NCBI GenBank assembly: GCA_021732745.1
Contig: JAKFUK010000004.1
Location: forward strand, 248,001-312,000
Direction of reading: 5' to 3'
Source of the DNA: Nevskia sp.
GTDB lineage: Bacteria > Pseudomonadota > Gammaproteobacteria > Nevskiales > Nevskiaceae
DNA: 64,000 bases
Position 1 is the first letter of the stretch. Each line of letters starts with the position of its first letter. A program made the translations under genes and the position numbers. Below are positions 53,592 through 63,272 of the stretch, one piece after another. The notes under the pieces are model-generated. The model saw only the letters and a list, made by a program, of their open reading frames with translations. It had not been told where the DNA came from and did not search any database.

Positions 53592-54584
53592 GTGCGGTCA
53601 GCATTGATTGGTTTTGCAAGCGCTGCGGCGCTCGGTTTGGCATCGGCGGCGAGCTACGCCGCCGACGCCCCGAATGGCGTCATCCGCACGCTGCTGCAAG
53701 GGATTCCTCATTCCGCTTTCTTCGGCATCAGTTTCGATGCCGGTGCCGGCGTCGCCGTCGGCATGGGTGGCGCAATCGTCACCAGCGCCGATGGTGGCAG
53801 CACCTGGGCACCGAGCAAGCAGGAAGTCACCGACATCGCGCTGCTCGCCGTTGAGCGTCGCGGTGCACACACGATTGCAGTCGGTCAGGGCGGTGTCGTC
53901 CTGGTCGAAGAAAGCCCCGGCGTTTGGTCGAAGGGCGAAAGCGGCATTGAAGGGCGTTTGCTGTCAGTCAGCGTCAACTCGGCAGGCCTGGCGATTGCCG
54001 GCGGCGAGTTCGGCACCCTGATCCGCTCCGAAGACGGTGGCAAGACCTGGTCGCAGGCAGCCCCGGACTGGAACCAGTACGCCGACGAAAACTCGCCGGG
54101 CACCGGCGAGCCCACCGTTTACAGCGTTCACGTTGCCGAATCCGGCGACATCACCATTGCCGGCGAGTTCGGCCTGATCTTCCGGCTTGATGCCGGCAGC
54201 GATCAGTGGCGCGTGCTCAATCCCCTGACGGCCGGCACGCCAACGATCTTCGCCACTCACTTGTCCGACAGCCCCTCGCGCAACAGCTACGCCGTAGGCC
54301 AGCGCGGCCAGGTGCTGATCTCCACAGACGGCGGCGAAACCTGGTTCCCCAACCGGGTCAAGACCGAATCCAATTTCCTGGGCGTGGCGGCAGCGCCGGG
54401 CGGCAAGGTGGTGGTGACCGGCATGCGCGTGATGGTCACCAGCAAGGACGGCGGCATCAACTGGAATCAGGTTGTCGAAGGCGACATCACCACCGACTGG
54501 TATCAGGCCGTGCGAACGGAAAACACATCAGGCAAGGTGATGGCCGTGGGACATTCGGGCCGGATCATCCAGATTGGTGGCTGA
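53592..54584 (+). CDS. YCF48/BNR-repeat exported protein
   Basis: A 330-residue beta-propeller protein with Sec signal (cleavage after SYAA near residue 23). Four Asp-box motifs are seen: SADGGSTW, SEDGGKTW, STDGGETW and SKDGGINW, as in YCF48/HCF136-like seven-bladed propellers. The start is GTG 53592, six bases after AGGAG. It lies between DUF1329 and DUF1302 genes. Propellers of this type act as assembly or binding factors, here probably periplasmic and linking the outer-membrane and inner-membrane parts. Confidence 0.85.
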   Translation: MRSALIGFASAAALGLASAASYAADAPNGVIRTLLQGIPHSAFFGISFDAGAGVAVGMGGAIVTSADGGSTWAPSKQEVTDIALLAVERRGAHTIAVGQGGVVLVEESPGVWSKGESGIEGRLLSVSVNSAGLAIAGGEFGTLIRSEDGGKTWSQAAPDWNQYADENSPGTGEPTVYSVHVAESGDITIAGEFGLIFRLDAGSDQWRVLNPLTAGTPTIFATHLSDSPSRNSYAVGQRGQVLISTDGGETWFPNRVKTESNFLGVAAAPGGKVVVTGMRVMVTSKDGGINWNQVVEGDITTDWYQAVRTENTSGKVMAVGHSGRIIQIGG

Positions 54585-54711
54585 GTGCTGTCGGTTTGAA
54601 TGAAGGGGAGCGGTCGCGAATCGAGCAGTCAGGGTTGCCCGCATAGCGCCGCGATGACGACGGCGCGTGCCGAGGCAGCAATCCATTTATAGAACGCTGG
54701 AGGGGAGCAAC

Positions 54712-56820
54712 ATGAGACTGAAGAAGGCGAAGCAACTGGGCATCGTGGCGGTCAGCCTGTCGGCACTGACACCATTTTTCGTCCAGGCCGCAGGTGGTGC
54801 CGGTACCAAGTTCCTCGGCGGTGATTTCTCCTACAACGGCTTCATTCGTCTCGATACCGCGTTCAGTACCGATGACCGCGTCCAGCAGGCCAACCAGTTC
54901 GGCGACCTTGCCAACGGCGTGCCGATTCGCCGCGTGGTCGGCAATCCGGCGCTGAACTTCGCACAACCGCTGCTGCCGACCGATGCCCTCGTCGGCCCGG
55001 CCGGCATCATCCCGCTCGGTGGTCTTGGCGTGCTGCCGCCGACCGAGGGCGTGTCCGATCTGCAGGGCACCAACGACACGTTCACCCGTTACGTGCCGAA
55101 GAAGAGCCAGCTGCTGAATTATCACCTGTTGCGCTTCGAGATCACCCCGACCCTCGCCTGGGGCGACTGGTCGCTGATCACCCGTCTGCGCGCGGTCTAC
55201 GATCCGGACCACCTCGGCTATGAAGAATTCGCGGCCGGCGACTACGCCAACATCAATGGCGGCTTTGATGGCGGCGGCACCCCGGATCGCCAGTTCCAGG
55301 GCCGTCCGGACAAGCTCGGCTTCGCGGTCAACGGCAAGAAGAATCCGCTGATCTTCGAGCGCTCGGGCCGCAATTACCAGGTCGATCTGCCGGCGTTCTT
55401 CCTGCAGTGGAACAGCGGCAACACCACGGTGCGCATCGGCAACCAGACCATCGCCTGGGGCCAGTTGCTGTTCTTCCGCATCATGGACACTGCGAACGGT
55501 CTCGATCTTCGCCGCCACCTGATTCTCAATCGCGCGGTCGAGGAATATGCCGATTCCCGCGAATCGGCACCGGGCATCCGCATCACCACGCAGATCACCG
55601 ACCAGATTTCCGGTGACTTCTTCGCCCAGCAGTTCATCCCGACGATCATCAACAACGTCAACACCTCGTACAACGTGGTGCCGTCGCAGTTCTACCTGAA
55701 CGATCGCTACCACGAAGGCGGCTACGACAAGAACGTCAACTTCGGTATCCGCTTCAAGGGCGAGTTCGGCAATTTCAACCTGCAGGCGATGGCCACCCGT
55801 CGCTACAACCCGCTGGGTGCCATTCGCTGGACGCAGTCGGGCGTCAACAAGTCACTGCCCAACTCGAACGTGCTGGGTCTGGCCTTCAACCAGTATTGCA
55901 ACCTGGTGCTCGGCACCGGCACGCAGGGTTGCGGTCCGATTCTCGCCGGCACGCCGTTTGAGGTGGCACCTGCCGGCGTGTTCACGGCCGAGGAATGGTT
56001 CAACTACGCCGGCTACATCAAGCTCAGCGGTCTGGAAGGTCTTGATCGTGCCATCGACGAGTTCGACTCCTCGCAGGACCTGCTGGCGCGCCCGGTCAAC
56101 GGCGATTTCAACGCGGCCGAAGGGCAGTTGAGCGCCTTCTTCGTTGCTGCCGAAGGTCTGCACGGCCACATCGAACGGCATTACTTTGCGGAAACCGTGA
56201 TCGGCCTCGGTGGCGGCTACGTGACCGAAGCGGAGCCGGGTTCGATCTTCGACCAGATCATCATGAACGTCGAAGCGACATACACGCCGAAGCGCACGTT
56301 CACCGCCATCGACCTGCGTCAGGGCTTCGACAAGCGCAGCGAAATCCAGGTCGGCTTCGTGGCCGAAAAGTATCAGCGTTTTTCCACCGAGTTCCCGGCC
56401 ACCTACATGGTGTTCCAGTACCTCTGGCAGAAGGAAAGCGATCTCGTGGGCCTGCTGCTCGACGGTTACGGCAGCGAAAACTATTCGAGCCGCGGCGTGG
56501 TGCTTGATTCGGCCGTGCCCACCAGCGCAACGCCGCGTATCACCCCCGGCCTAAAGGCGGGTGCCAATTACGCGGTGTTCGCAGCCCTGCAGCCGTTCCC
56601 GAACTACATCTGGGAAGCCAGCTTCGCAACCCTGATCGACGTTCAGGGCGGCGTGCTGTTCCAGCCGGGTCTGGTCTGGAAGCCGCGCGGCAACATCACG
56701 CTGAACATGTTCTACAACTTCGTGCACGACAACGCCTGGGGCAACAACCCCAACAAGAACATCGTGCATCTGATCAGCCAGACCAACGAACTGACCCTGC
56801 GTCTCGGCTACCAGTTCTGA
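54712..56820 (+). CDS. DUF1302 outer-membrane protein
   Basis: A 702-residue protein with a Sec signal (MRLKKAKQLGIVAVSLSAL...FVQA). The mature part is rich in alternating aromatic strands and ends in LRLGYQF, a C-terminal phenylalanine strand typical of outer-membrane barrels. It matches DUF1302 in length and in segments such as DWSLITRLRAVYD and RIGNQTIAWGQLLFFRIMDTANGLDLRRH in outline. ATG 54712 follows GGAGGGGAG. DUF1302 genes nearly always pair with DUF1329; a pore or secretin-like role for hydrophobic compounds is assumed, not proven. Confidence 0.85.
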   Translation: MRLKKAKQLGIVAVSLSALTPFFVQAAGGAGTKFLGGDFSYNGFIRLDTAFSTDDRVQQANQFGDLANGVPIRRVVGNPALNFAQPLLPTDALVGPAGIIPLGGLGVLPPTEGVSDLQGTNDTFTRYVPKKSQLLNYHLLRFEITPTLAWGDWSLITRLRAVYDPDHLGYEEFAAGDYANINGGFDGGGTPDRQFQGRPDKLGFAVNGKKNPLIFERSGRNYQVDLPAFFLQWNSGNTTVRIGNQTIAWGQLLFFRIMDTANGLDLRRHLILNRAVEEYADSRESAPGIRITTQITDQISGDFFAQQFIPTIINNVNTSYNVVPSQFYLNDRYHEGGYDKNVNFGIRFKGEFGNFNLQAMATRRYNPLGAIRWTQSGVNKSLPNSNVLGLAFNQYCNLVLGTGTQGCGPILAGTPFEVAPAGVFTAEEWFNYAGYIKLSGLEGLDRAIDEFDSSQDLLARPVNGDFNAAEGQLSAFFVAAEGLHGHIERHYFAETVIGLGGGYVTEAEPGSIFDQIIMNVEATYTPKRTFTAIDLRQGFDKRSEIQVGFVAEKYQRFSTEFPATYMVFQYLWQKESDLVGLLLDGYGSENYSSRGVVLDSAVPTSATPRITPGLKAGANYAVFAALQPFPNYIWEASFATLIDVQGGVLFQPGLVWKPRGNITLNMFYNFVHDNAWGNNPNKNIVHLISQTNELTLRLGYQF

Positions 56821-56833
56821 GCGTTTGCTGTCC

Positions 56834-56905
56834 GCCGTGCCCGGTGCCCGGGCACGGCGCTGCTGTACAAAAGGACGAACCGGATGCTGCCTGGCATCCG
56901 GTTCG
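56834..56905 (+). promoter_or_regulatory. Two intercistronic stem-loops between DUF1302 and RND genes
   Basis: GCCGTGCCCGG-TGC-CCGGGCACGGC (56834-56858) and CGAACCGGATGC-TGCCTG-GCATCCGGTTCG (56876-56905) both have perfect arms and lie in the 195-base gap before the RND gene. Neither has a good T-tract. They may tune expression of the inner-membrane component or protect the upstream mRNA. Confidence 0.65.
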
Positions 56906-57015
56906 CCCGAGAATGGAACGAACGATCCGATTCGTACTGCGTCCCGTTCATTCGTTGAGCGTCCGTCGGACGCACGAACGGTTTCCTGTTTGACACGCCA
57001 GCCCTGAAATACGCC

Positions 57016-59466
57016 ATGTCCTCTGCTCCCAACGCAATGCCCCTCCGTTTCCGAGTCGCCAAGTGTGTCATGGACCGCCGCGCCATGGTTTCGGTGTGGT
57101 TCGTGATCGTTACCTTGGCCTTCGCGGCCGGCATTCCGCGCGTCGAGATCAAGACGATCTTCGCCGACCTGCTGCCGCAGGACGACGAATTCGTGAAGAT
57201 CTACAACGCCCATCCGAACTTCGGCAATCCGCTGACCATGTTCGTGATGATCAAGCGCAAGAACGGCGATATCTATCATGCTGAAACCTTGCAGAAGGTC
57301 TGGGATCTGACCCGCAACGTCGACTTGACCGAAGGCGTCGACCACGACCAGATCATCTCGATCTCGACCGAAAAGCTGCGCTACGTCGAAGCCACGCCGC
57401 AGGGTGTGGACGTGCGGCCGCTGATGGGTGATGCGGTGCCAAAGGATCCGGCCGAGGTGGAAGACTTCCGCCGTCGTGTCGCCCAGTCGCCGAACGCGCG
57501 CAACTTTTATGTCTCGGCTGACGGTTCGTCGACCCTGATCAGCGCCACCTTCCAGACCTCGGTGCAGTACGGCGTGGCGTTCAACTACGTCGATGGCCTG
57601 GTCAAGGCCGCTGCCGACGAAAACCACGAAGTGTTCCTCGCCGGCCAGCCGGCGTTGACCGGCTGGGTCTACCGTTTCCAGAAGCAGACCTACCAGATCT
57701 TCGGTGTCACCTGCGCGCTGCTGTTCATCGCGCTGGTGCTGTATATGCGCAACGTCGCTGGCGTGGTGGTGCCGGTGGTCTGCGCTGCGATGGCCGGTGT
57801 CTGGGGCTTCGGCTTCATCGGCTGGGTGGGCTTCCCGGTCGAACCGCTGCTGATGATCGTGCCGCTCCTGCTGGTGGCACGCACTTTCTCGCATTGCATC
57901 CAGTTCACCGAACGCTATTACGAAGTGCTCAAGCACTTGGGTGACAAGCGCAAGGCGGCGGAAGTGACGATGGGCGTGATGATGGCACCGTCGATCCTCG
58001 GCATCATGACCGACGTGTTCGGCATCATCTTCATCGCCATCGCACCGATCCGCACCATGTACGGCCACGCGATCTTCTGCGGTGCCTGGGCGCTGTGGAT
58101 CATCCCGACTGGCGTGTTCCTGATCTCGATCCTGCTGTCTTACCTGCCGCTGCCGAAGAACATCGACCGCATCACCGGCGGCGGCGGTCAGGAAACCGGC
58201 ATCCACAAGGTTCAGGGCGACCTTCTGCTCGCCATTGCCAAGCTCACCTATGGCAAGCCGGCCGTCTACACCAGCATCTTTTCGGTGTTCCTGCTGATCT
58301 GGGGTGTCTGGGCTTCGTTCGAGATCAAGATCGGCAACCCGGTCGAAGGCTCGAACCTGCTGCACTACGATTCCGAGTTCAACACCGCGATTCGCGCCAT
58401 CAACTCGCAGTTCCCGGGCACCAACACCCTGGAAATCGTCATCGAGGCCAAGAACGACAAGGACGGCACCAACCGTGTCGCGCTGTCTTCCGAAGCGATG
58501 AAGATCCGCTCGCAGATCCAGGCGATCGTCGAATCCGATCCCATCCTCAAGCCGCGCGCCACGCTGTCATTCAGCGACTACATGTATGAAGGCAACCGCC
58601 TGTTCTCCGGCGGCAATCCGCAATGGTTGCCGGTCGACCCGAGCAAGCGCGCCGCGTTCGCGGCTGGCCAGGCGGTGATGTTCGGTTCCAGCCCGCTGAA
58701 CTTCGGCCACGTCATGGATTTCGAGGCACAGCACTCCACGGTGTCGCTCTGGTACGCGGACAACAAGCAGGAAACGGTGGACGCTGCGCTGGCCAGCGCC
58801 AAGCGCGCGGTCGATGCCGTTGGTGCCGAACATGAAGCCTTCAATGTTCGCCTCGGCACCGGCTTCATCGCACTCCAGCAGGCGATGAACAACGTCGTCC
58901 ATCGCTACCACTGGTTCATTCTCGGCTGCGTCAACGTCGCCATCGCCATCATTGCCGGCTACGCCTACCGTTCCTTTGTCGCCGCGATGCTGCTGCTGAT
59001 TCCGGTGAACATGTCGAACTTCCTGCTCAATGCCGCGATGTACTCGCTCGGCATCGGCCTCGACATCAACGCGGTGATCGTGGCGGTCATGGGGGTCGGT
59101 GTCGGTATCGACTACGGCATCTACCTGCTATCTCGAATCATCGAGGAATACCAGGCATCCGGGAAAAACTGGGAGAAAGCCATTACCGTGGCACTGACGA
59201 CTACCGGCAAGGCGATCATGTTCACGGCCACGATCATGCTGTCCGGCATCCTGCCTTGGTACTTCCTGTCCGAGTTCAAGTTCATGGCCGACATGGGCAT
59301 GCTCCTGGTCGCGATCATGCTGATCAACATGGTGCTGTCGCTGGTGGTGCTGCCGCTGATCATCTGGCTGGTCAAGCCGAAGTTCGCGGACAACGAGGAT
59401 CTGGCGGTGGGCGAGAACATCGACCTGTCGCAGTTCATGACCGAGCCGGCGCACGGCAAGGCCTGA
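57016..59466 (+). CDS. RND-superfamily (MMPL-type) inner-membrane transporter
   Basis: An 816-residue transporter with the RND pattern: one N-terminal helix (residues 22-40), a periplasmic domain, five helices (about 235-385), a seventh helix, a second periplasmic domain (about 430-630) and five more helices to about 790. The conserved acidic position is in VGVGIDYGIYLLSRIIEEY near 690. Length and sequence fit MMPL/HpnN-like lipid exporters rather than AcrB (about 1040 residues), and no membrane-fusion protein gene is nearby. It probably moves a hydrophobic molecule together with the DUF1302/DUF1329/YCF48 proteins. Confidence 0.88.
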   Translation: MSSAPNAMPLRFRVAKCVMDRRAMVSVWFVIVTLAFAAGIPRVEIKTIFADLLPQDDEFVKIYNAHPNFGNPLTMFVMIKRKNGDIYHAETLQKVWDLTRNVDLTEGVDHDQIISISTEKLRYVEATPQGVDVRPLMGDAVPKDPAEVEDFRRRVAQSPNARNFYVSADGSSTLISATFQTSVQYGVAFNYVDGLVKAAADENHEVFLAGQPALTGWVYRFQKQTYQIFGVTCALLFIALVLYMRNVAGVVVPVVCAAMAGVWGFGFIGWVGFPVEPLLMIVPLLLVARTFSHCIQFTERYYEVLKHLGDKRKAAEVTMGVMMAPSILGIMTDVFGIIFIAIAPIRTMYGHAIFCGAWALWIIPTGVFLISILLSYLPLPKNIDRITGGGGQETGIHKVQGDLLLAIAKLTYGKPAVYTSIFSVFLLIWGVWASFEIKIGNPVEGSNLLHYDSEFNTAIRAINSQFPGTNTLEIVIEAKNDKDGTNRVALSSEAMKIRSQIQAIVESDPILKPRATLSFSDYMYEGNRLFSGGNPQWLPVDPSKRAAFAAGQAVMFGSSPLNFGHVMDFEAQHSTVSLWYADNKQETVDAALASAKRAVDAVGAEHEAFNVRLGTGFIALQQAMNNVVHRYHWFILGCVNVAIAIIAGYAYRSFVAAMLLLIPVNMSNFLLNAAMYSLGIGLDINAVIVAVMGVGVGIDYGIYLLSRIIEEYQASGKNWEKAITVALTTTGKAIMFTATIMLSGILPWYFLSEFKFMADMGMLLVAIMLINMVLSLVVLPLIIWLVKPKFADNEDLAVGENIDLSQFMTEPAHGKA

Positions 59467-59511
59467 TCGCTTGCCGTCGATGGCGGGGGCGCAGTGAAGC
59501 GGGAGACGACG

Positions 59512-61854
59512 ATGTCGCGAACGCTTTCACTGCTGGTCGCCGGGCTCTTGCTGAGCACGCAGCCGCTGCACGCCGAAGACGGCGTGCCAGCGGCTGCGGT
59601 GTTTCCGCCACCGGAAGACCTCGCACTTCCGGCTGAACCCGTCATCGAGGCGGGGCCGGAAAGTGTTGCGGTGCCGGCTGCCGAAATTCCGCTTGCGCCG
59701 GTGCTGCCCGCAACGTCCCTCACCGCTGCGGTGCCCAGCCGCGATGCACAGGGTCTTGAATACGAGATCCACCGTCTGCTGGCCGTTGCCGGCGTGCTGA
59801 ATGAGGCGCGCAGCATTCCGTCGTCACAGCGAGTCGACCTTTATCTGCGGCAGAACGGCCTCGGTCGCTGGTCGATCGCGTCCTTGCAGTACACGCTCGA
59901 CGACGGTGTCGCGCAGACGCTCACGCTGGAAGCGGCTCAGACGGCAGCGTTGGCCGCCAGCGGCAGCGCGCTGCGCATCGCAAGATTGCCGCTCGGAGCC
60001 AGTCCGCGCGGGCTGCGCGTCGAACTGCGGCTGGTGAAGGTCGGCGACAGTGAGGCGCTGTCGAAGGACGTCAGTGCGGAATTCCGCTTCGATAGCTTCA
60101 GGGGTCCGATCGAACTGGCCGTGCTGCTCGATACCGGCACCTTCGCCGGACCGAGCCTGCGCTTGCAGCGGCTGGTCGCCAGCGAACAGTCAGGCGGCAA
60201 GTTGCTAGGCCTTGATCTCGACGGCCTGACCGGCGGCAACAGTCGCTACCAGCCTGGCGACAATAGCGATCCGGCGCTTGGCCACGCCCGTCAGTTGCTG
60301 AAAATGGGCGACAGCCGCGCCGCGCTGGTCGAACTGCTGTCGATCGCCGAGCGCCGCCGCTTGCCATCCGGCGCGCTGCCGAATTTCGAGTCACCGTACT
60401 GGCTGGAAACCGCAGGCCTGCTGCGCGAGGAAGGCCTGCTCGACCGCGCCCAGAAAATCTGCGACGACTTGTCGTCGCGCCGCGCCATCCGCCCCGAGAT
60501 CGCCATCGAACGGTTGGCGATCGGCGAAGCACGATTGGCGATCGGCGATCTGGCGGGGGCCGAGCAGCTATTCGCGCTCGCCAAGCCGCGCTTGCCCGAG
60601 TACCGCCTGCCCGATCTGCGTACCGCCACCGGCATGCTGCAACTGGCGCAAGCGCGCTCGCGCGAAGCCAGCGAAACGCTCAACGGCAGCTCGCCGGACT
60701 CGGTCGAAGCCTTCCGCTACATGGCGTCTTCCGTCGAAGCGGTGCGAGCCACCGCCTACGGACGCTACAACCTGGCCATCGCCACGCTGCGCAACGGTGA
60801 TGTCAAGACCGCACTGAGCTGGCTCGACCTGCTGGGCCGCACCGACAGCAATGATCCGGAACTGCTGGCGCTGCGCGACAAGGCCAATCTGGCACTGGGC
60901 TGGCATTTCCTGCAGGAAAAGCAGGGCCGCACCGCGCTCGGCGTGCTCGGCCGCGTTCGTAGCGAAGGCCTGTCGTCGAATCGTGCACTGCTGGGCATGG
61001 GTTGGGCGCAGCTGGCACCCGCAGGCGAGCGGCTCAAGCGCACGCAACTCGGCCGCAATGTGTTGCGCGCGCCGGATCAGATCGGCGATCTGCCGGCGCC
61101 GGTCCGCAACTCGCTGGAACGTCTGCGCGTGCTCGATCCCGAACTGGCCAGCAACGGCATCGGCCCGAGCAGCTTCGAACGCGACGATCCGCCCAAGGAT
61201 CGCCGCGAAGGCCTGCAACGCGCGCTGCAGATCTGGAACCTGCTGATCGAGCGTGACGAGCGCGATCCGGCCGTGCAGGAAGCCCGGCTCGCCGTTGCCT
61301 ATGCCCACGACCAGCTACGCGACGGCGCGGCCGCCCGCGACGCCTATGGCTTGGCGATCGACAGCCTGCGCAAGGTCGACGTCGCCATCGACGCGGAAAC
61401 CGCTTTCGTCAACAGCGGCGAACTGCGCGCAGCACTGACCACGATGACCGATCAGGCCGCGCTGTTCGACACGCTCGACAAGCTGCACATGCCGCCGGAG
61501 CCATCGACCTTCCCGCTGATCGCGAGCCTCGACCGCTTGCAGCAGCGCAATCGTCTGCAGCAGGCACTGGCTGACGCGCGTCTGCGCCTGGAACTGCCGA
61601 GCGACAGCGGTCCGGCCGTGCCGGCCGACCTGATCAACCGCCTCGCGAGCTTCGAGACCTGGCTCGGCAAGCAGCGCACCGCGATTGCCGACCAGGCCGA
61701 AACCACGATCAAGGCGCGGCTCGGTGCCCGCCGTGACACCACCCGCGATTACCTGAAGACCGCGTTGCTGTCGCTGGCCCGGCTTCAGGACACGCCGGAT
61801 TTCGACACTCGCGGGCAGGACACGCCGGTCTGCGAGGGATCAGCCTGTCCGTGA
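59512..61854 (+). CDS. Large exported repeat protein (TPR-like)
   Basis: A 780-residue protein with a Sec signal (SRTLSLLVAGLLLSTQPLHA). After a Pro/Ala-rich linker and a beta-rich region (to about 230) comes a long helical part with recurring two-helix units (ALVELLSIAERRR; AIERLAIGEARLAIGDLAGAEQLF; AIATLRNGDVKTALSWLDLL; ARLAVAYAHDQLRDGAAARDAYGLA, in part), which looks like tetratricopeptide repeats. ATG 59512 follows GGGAG; a GTG six codons earlier is in frame. It is 45 bases after the RND gene and ends before a strong terminator, so it is probably the last member of the envelope operon. Confidence 0.72.
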   Translation: MSRTLSLLVAGLLLSTQPLHAEDGVPAAAVFPPPEDLALPAEPVIEAGPESVAVPAAEIPLAPVLPATSLTAAVPSRDAQGLEYEIHRLLAVAGVLNEARSIPSSQRVDLYLRQNGLGRWSIASLQYTLDDGVAQTLTLEAAQTAALAASGSALRIARLPLGASPRGLRVELRLVKVGDSEALSKDVSAEFRFDSFRGPIELAVLLDTGTFAGPSLRLQRLVASEQSGGKLLGLDLDGLTGGNSRYQPGDNSDPALGHARQLLKMGDSRAALVELLSIAERRRLPSGALPNFESPYWLETAGLLREEGLLDRAQKICDDLSSRRAIRPEIAIERLAIGEARLAIGDLAGAEQLFALAKPRLPEYRLPDLRTATGMLQLAQARSREASETLNGSSPDSVEAFRYMASSVEAVRATAYGRYNLAIATLRNGDVKTALSWLDLLGRTDSNDPELLALRDKANLALGWHFLQEKQGRTALGVLGRVRSEGLSSNRALLGMGWAQLAPAGERLKRTQLGRNVLRAPDQIGDLPAPVRNSLERLRVLDPELASNGIGPSSFERDDPPKDRREGLQRALQIWNLLIERDERDPAVQEARLAVAYAHDQLRDGAAARDAYGLAIDSLRKVDVAIDAETAFVNSGELRAALTTMTDQAALFDTLDKLHMPPEPSTFPLIASLDRLQQRNRLQQALADARLRLELPSDSGPAVPADLINRLASFETWLGKQRTAIADQAETTIKARLGARRDTTRDYLKTALLSLARLQDTPDFDTRGQDTPVCEGSACP

Positions 61855-61880
61855 ACCGGCTGCACTGATCGTCGGACATG

Positions 61881-61917
61881 AAAAAGGCCGGGACGCTTGA
61901 CGCGTCCCGGCCTTTTT
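61881..61917. terminator. Bidirectional rho-independent terminator
   Basis: AAAAAGGCCGGGACGC-TTGAC-GCGTCCCGGCCTTTTT has a GC-rich stem with A-run on one side and T-run on the other. It lies between the convergent exported repeat-protein gene and the thiolase gene and can stop both. Confidence 0.93.
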
Positions 61918-61928
61918 CATGCGGAGCT

Positions 61929-63113
61929 TCAGAGGCGCTCGAAGATCGCCGCGATGCCCTGGCCGCCGCCGATGCACATGGTCACCAGCGCGTAACGGCC
62001 GCCGGTGCGATGCAGCTCGTGGATCGCCTTGGTGGTGATGATGGCACCCGTGGCACCGACCGGATGACCGAGCGAGATGCCCGAACCGTTCGGGTTGAGC
62101 TTGGCCGGGTCGAAACCGAGTTCCTGCGCCACCGCGCAGGCCTGCGCCGCGAAGGCTTCATTGGCTTCGATCACATCCATGTCGGACACCTTCAGGCCAG
62201 CCTTGGCCAGCGCGATCTTCGACGCCGGCACCGGGCCGATGCCCATGTACTCCGGCTCGACGCCGGCATGACCGTAGGACACCAGACGGGCCAGCGGCTT
62301 GAGTCCCAAAGCAGCAGCGCGGCCGGCTTCGGCGAGCACCACGGCGGCAGCGCCGTCATTGATGCCGGAAGCATTGCCAGCGGTCACCAGGCCGTCCTTC
62401 TTGAACACCGACTTCATCTTGGCCAGCGTTTCGACACTGACATCGCCCCGCACGTTTTCATCGGTATCGAACTGGATCGGGCCCTTGCGGCTGGCGATCT
62501 CGACCGACACGATCTGGCCCTTGAAGCGGCCTTCCGCGATTGCCGTGGCAGCGCGCTGCTGGCTGGTCACGGCCAGCGCGTCCTGCATTTCGCGGGTGAT
62601 GCCGTAGCGAGCGGCCACGTTCTCGGCCGTGATGCCCATGTGGATGGCATGGAAGGGGTCGTGAAGGATGCCGGTCATGTAGTCGAGCATCTTGGCGTCG
62701 CCCATGCGGGCACCCCAGCGACCGGCCGGCAGCAGGTACGGGCCGCGGCTCATCGCTTCAGCACCGGCGCCGATGGCGACGTCGCAGTCACCGAGCAGGA
62801 TCGCCTGCGCCGCCGAAATGATCGCCTGCACGCCCGAACCGCAGAGGCGGTTGACGTTGAAGGCTGGGGTTTCCTTCGGGATGCCGGCCTCGACGGCAGC
62901 AACGCGGCCCAGATAGGCATCGCGCGGCTCGGTCGGGATGACGTTGCCCATCACCATGTGGCCGACTTCCTTGGCATCGACGCCGGCGTGAGTAAGCGCA
63001 GCCTTGACCGCCGTCGTTGCGAGCTGGGTCAGCGGCACATCCTTCAAGGTGCCACCGAAGCTGCCGATCGCCGTGCGCATCGCGCCTACCACCACCACTT
63101 CACGCTTGGACAT
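61929..63113 (-). CDS. Acetyl-CoA C-acyltransferase (thiolase)
   Basis: A 394-residue biosynthetic/degradative thiolase of the AtoB/PhaA/BktB group. The acyl-accepting Cys91 is in NRLCGSGVQA, NEAFAAQACA lies near residue 317, the catalytic histidine in GSGISLGHPVGATG near 350 and the second cysteine in MCIGGGQGIAA near 380. It can condense or cleave acetoacetyl-CoA and longer 3-ketoacyl-CoA. It is read toward the terminator and lies after the partial SDR gene on the same strand. Confidence 0.93.
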   Translation of the reverse strand: MSKREVVVVGAMRTAIGSFGGTLKDVPLTQLATTAVKAALTHAGVDAKEVGHMVMGNVIPTEPRDAYLGRVAAVEAGIPKETPAFNVNRLCGSGVQAIISAAQAILLGDCDVAIGAGAEAMSRGPYLLPAGRWGARMGDAKMLDYMTGILHDPFHAIHMGITAENVAARYGITREMQDALAVTSQQRAATAIAEGRFKGQIVSVEIASRKGPIQFDTDENVRGDVSVETLAKMKSVFKKDGLVTAGNASGINDGAAAVVLAEAGRAAALGLKPLARLVSYGHAGVEPEYMGIGPVPASKIALAKAGLKVSDMDVIEANEAFAAQACAVAQELGFDPAKLNPNGSGISLGHPVGATGAIITTKAIHELHRTGGRYALVTMCIGGGQGIAAIFERL

Positions 63114-63150
63114 CGTGTTCTCCTGAATTCGTGAGGCTAAAAAACATGAG

Positions 63151-63252
63151 CTCACGCAGAGAACGCGGAGAACGCAGAGAAAGAAAAATCAGAATCTTCT
63201 TTCAAGCTGTTGCCGTTGCTGTTCTCTGCGATCTTTGCGTTCTCTGGGTGAG
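63151..63252. repeat. Inverted repeat, family R5-like
   Basis: Arms CTCACGCAGAGAACGC (63151-63166) and GCGTTCTCTGGGTGAG (63237-63252) pair at 15 of 16 positions, enclosing purine/pyrimidine-skewed sequence as in the unit at 21431-21640. It fills the gap between the thiolase and SDR genes. Confidence 0.75.
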
Positions 63253-63272
63253 AAAGCTTTGAAAGTTCCGGC

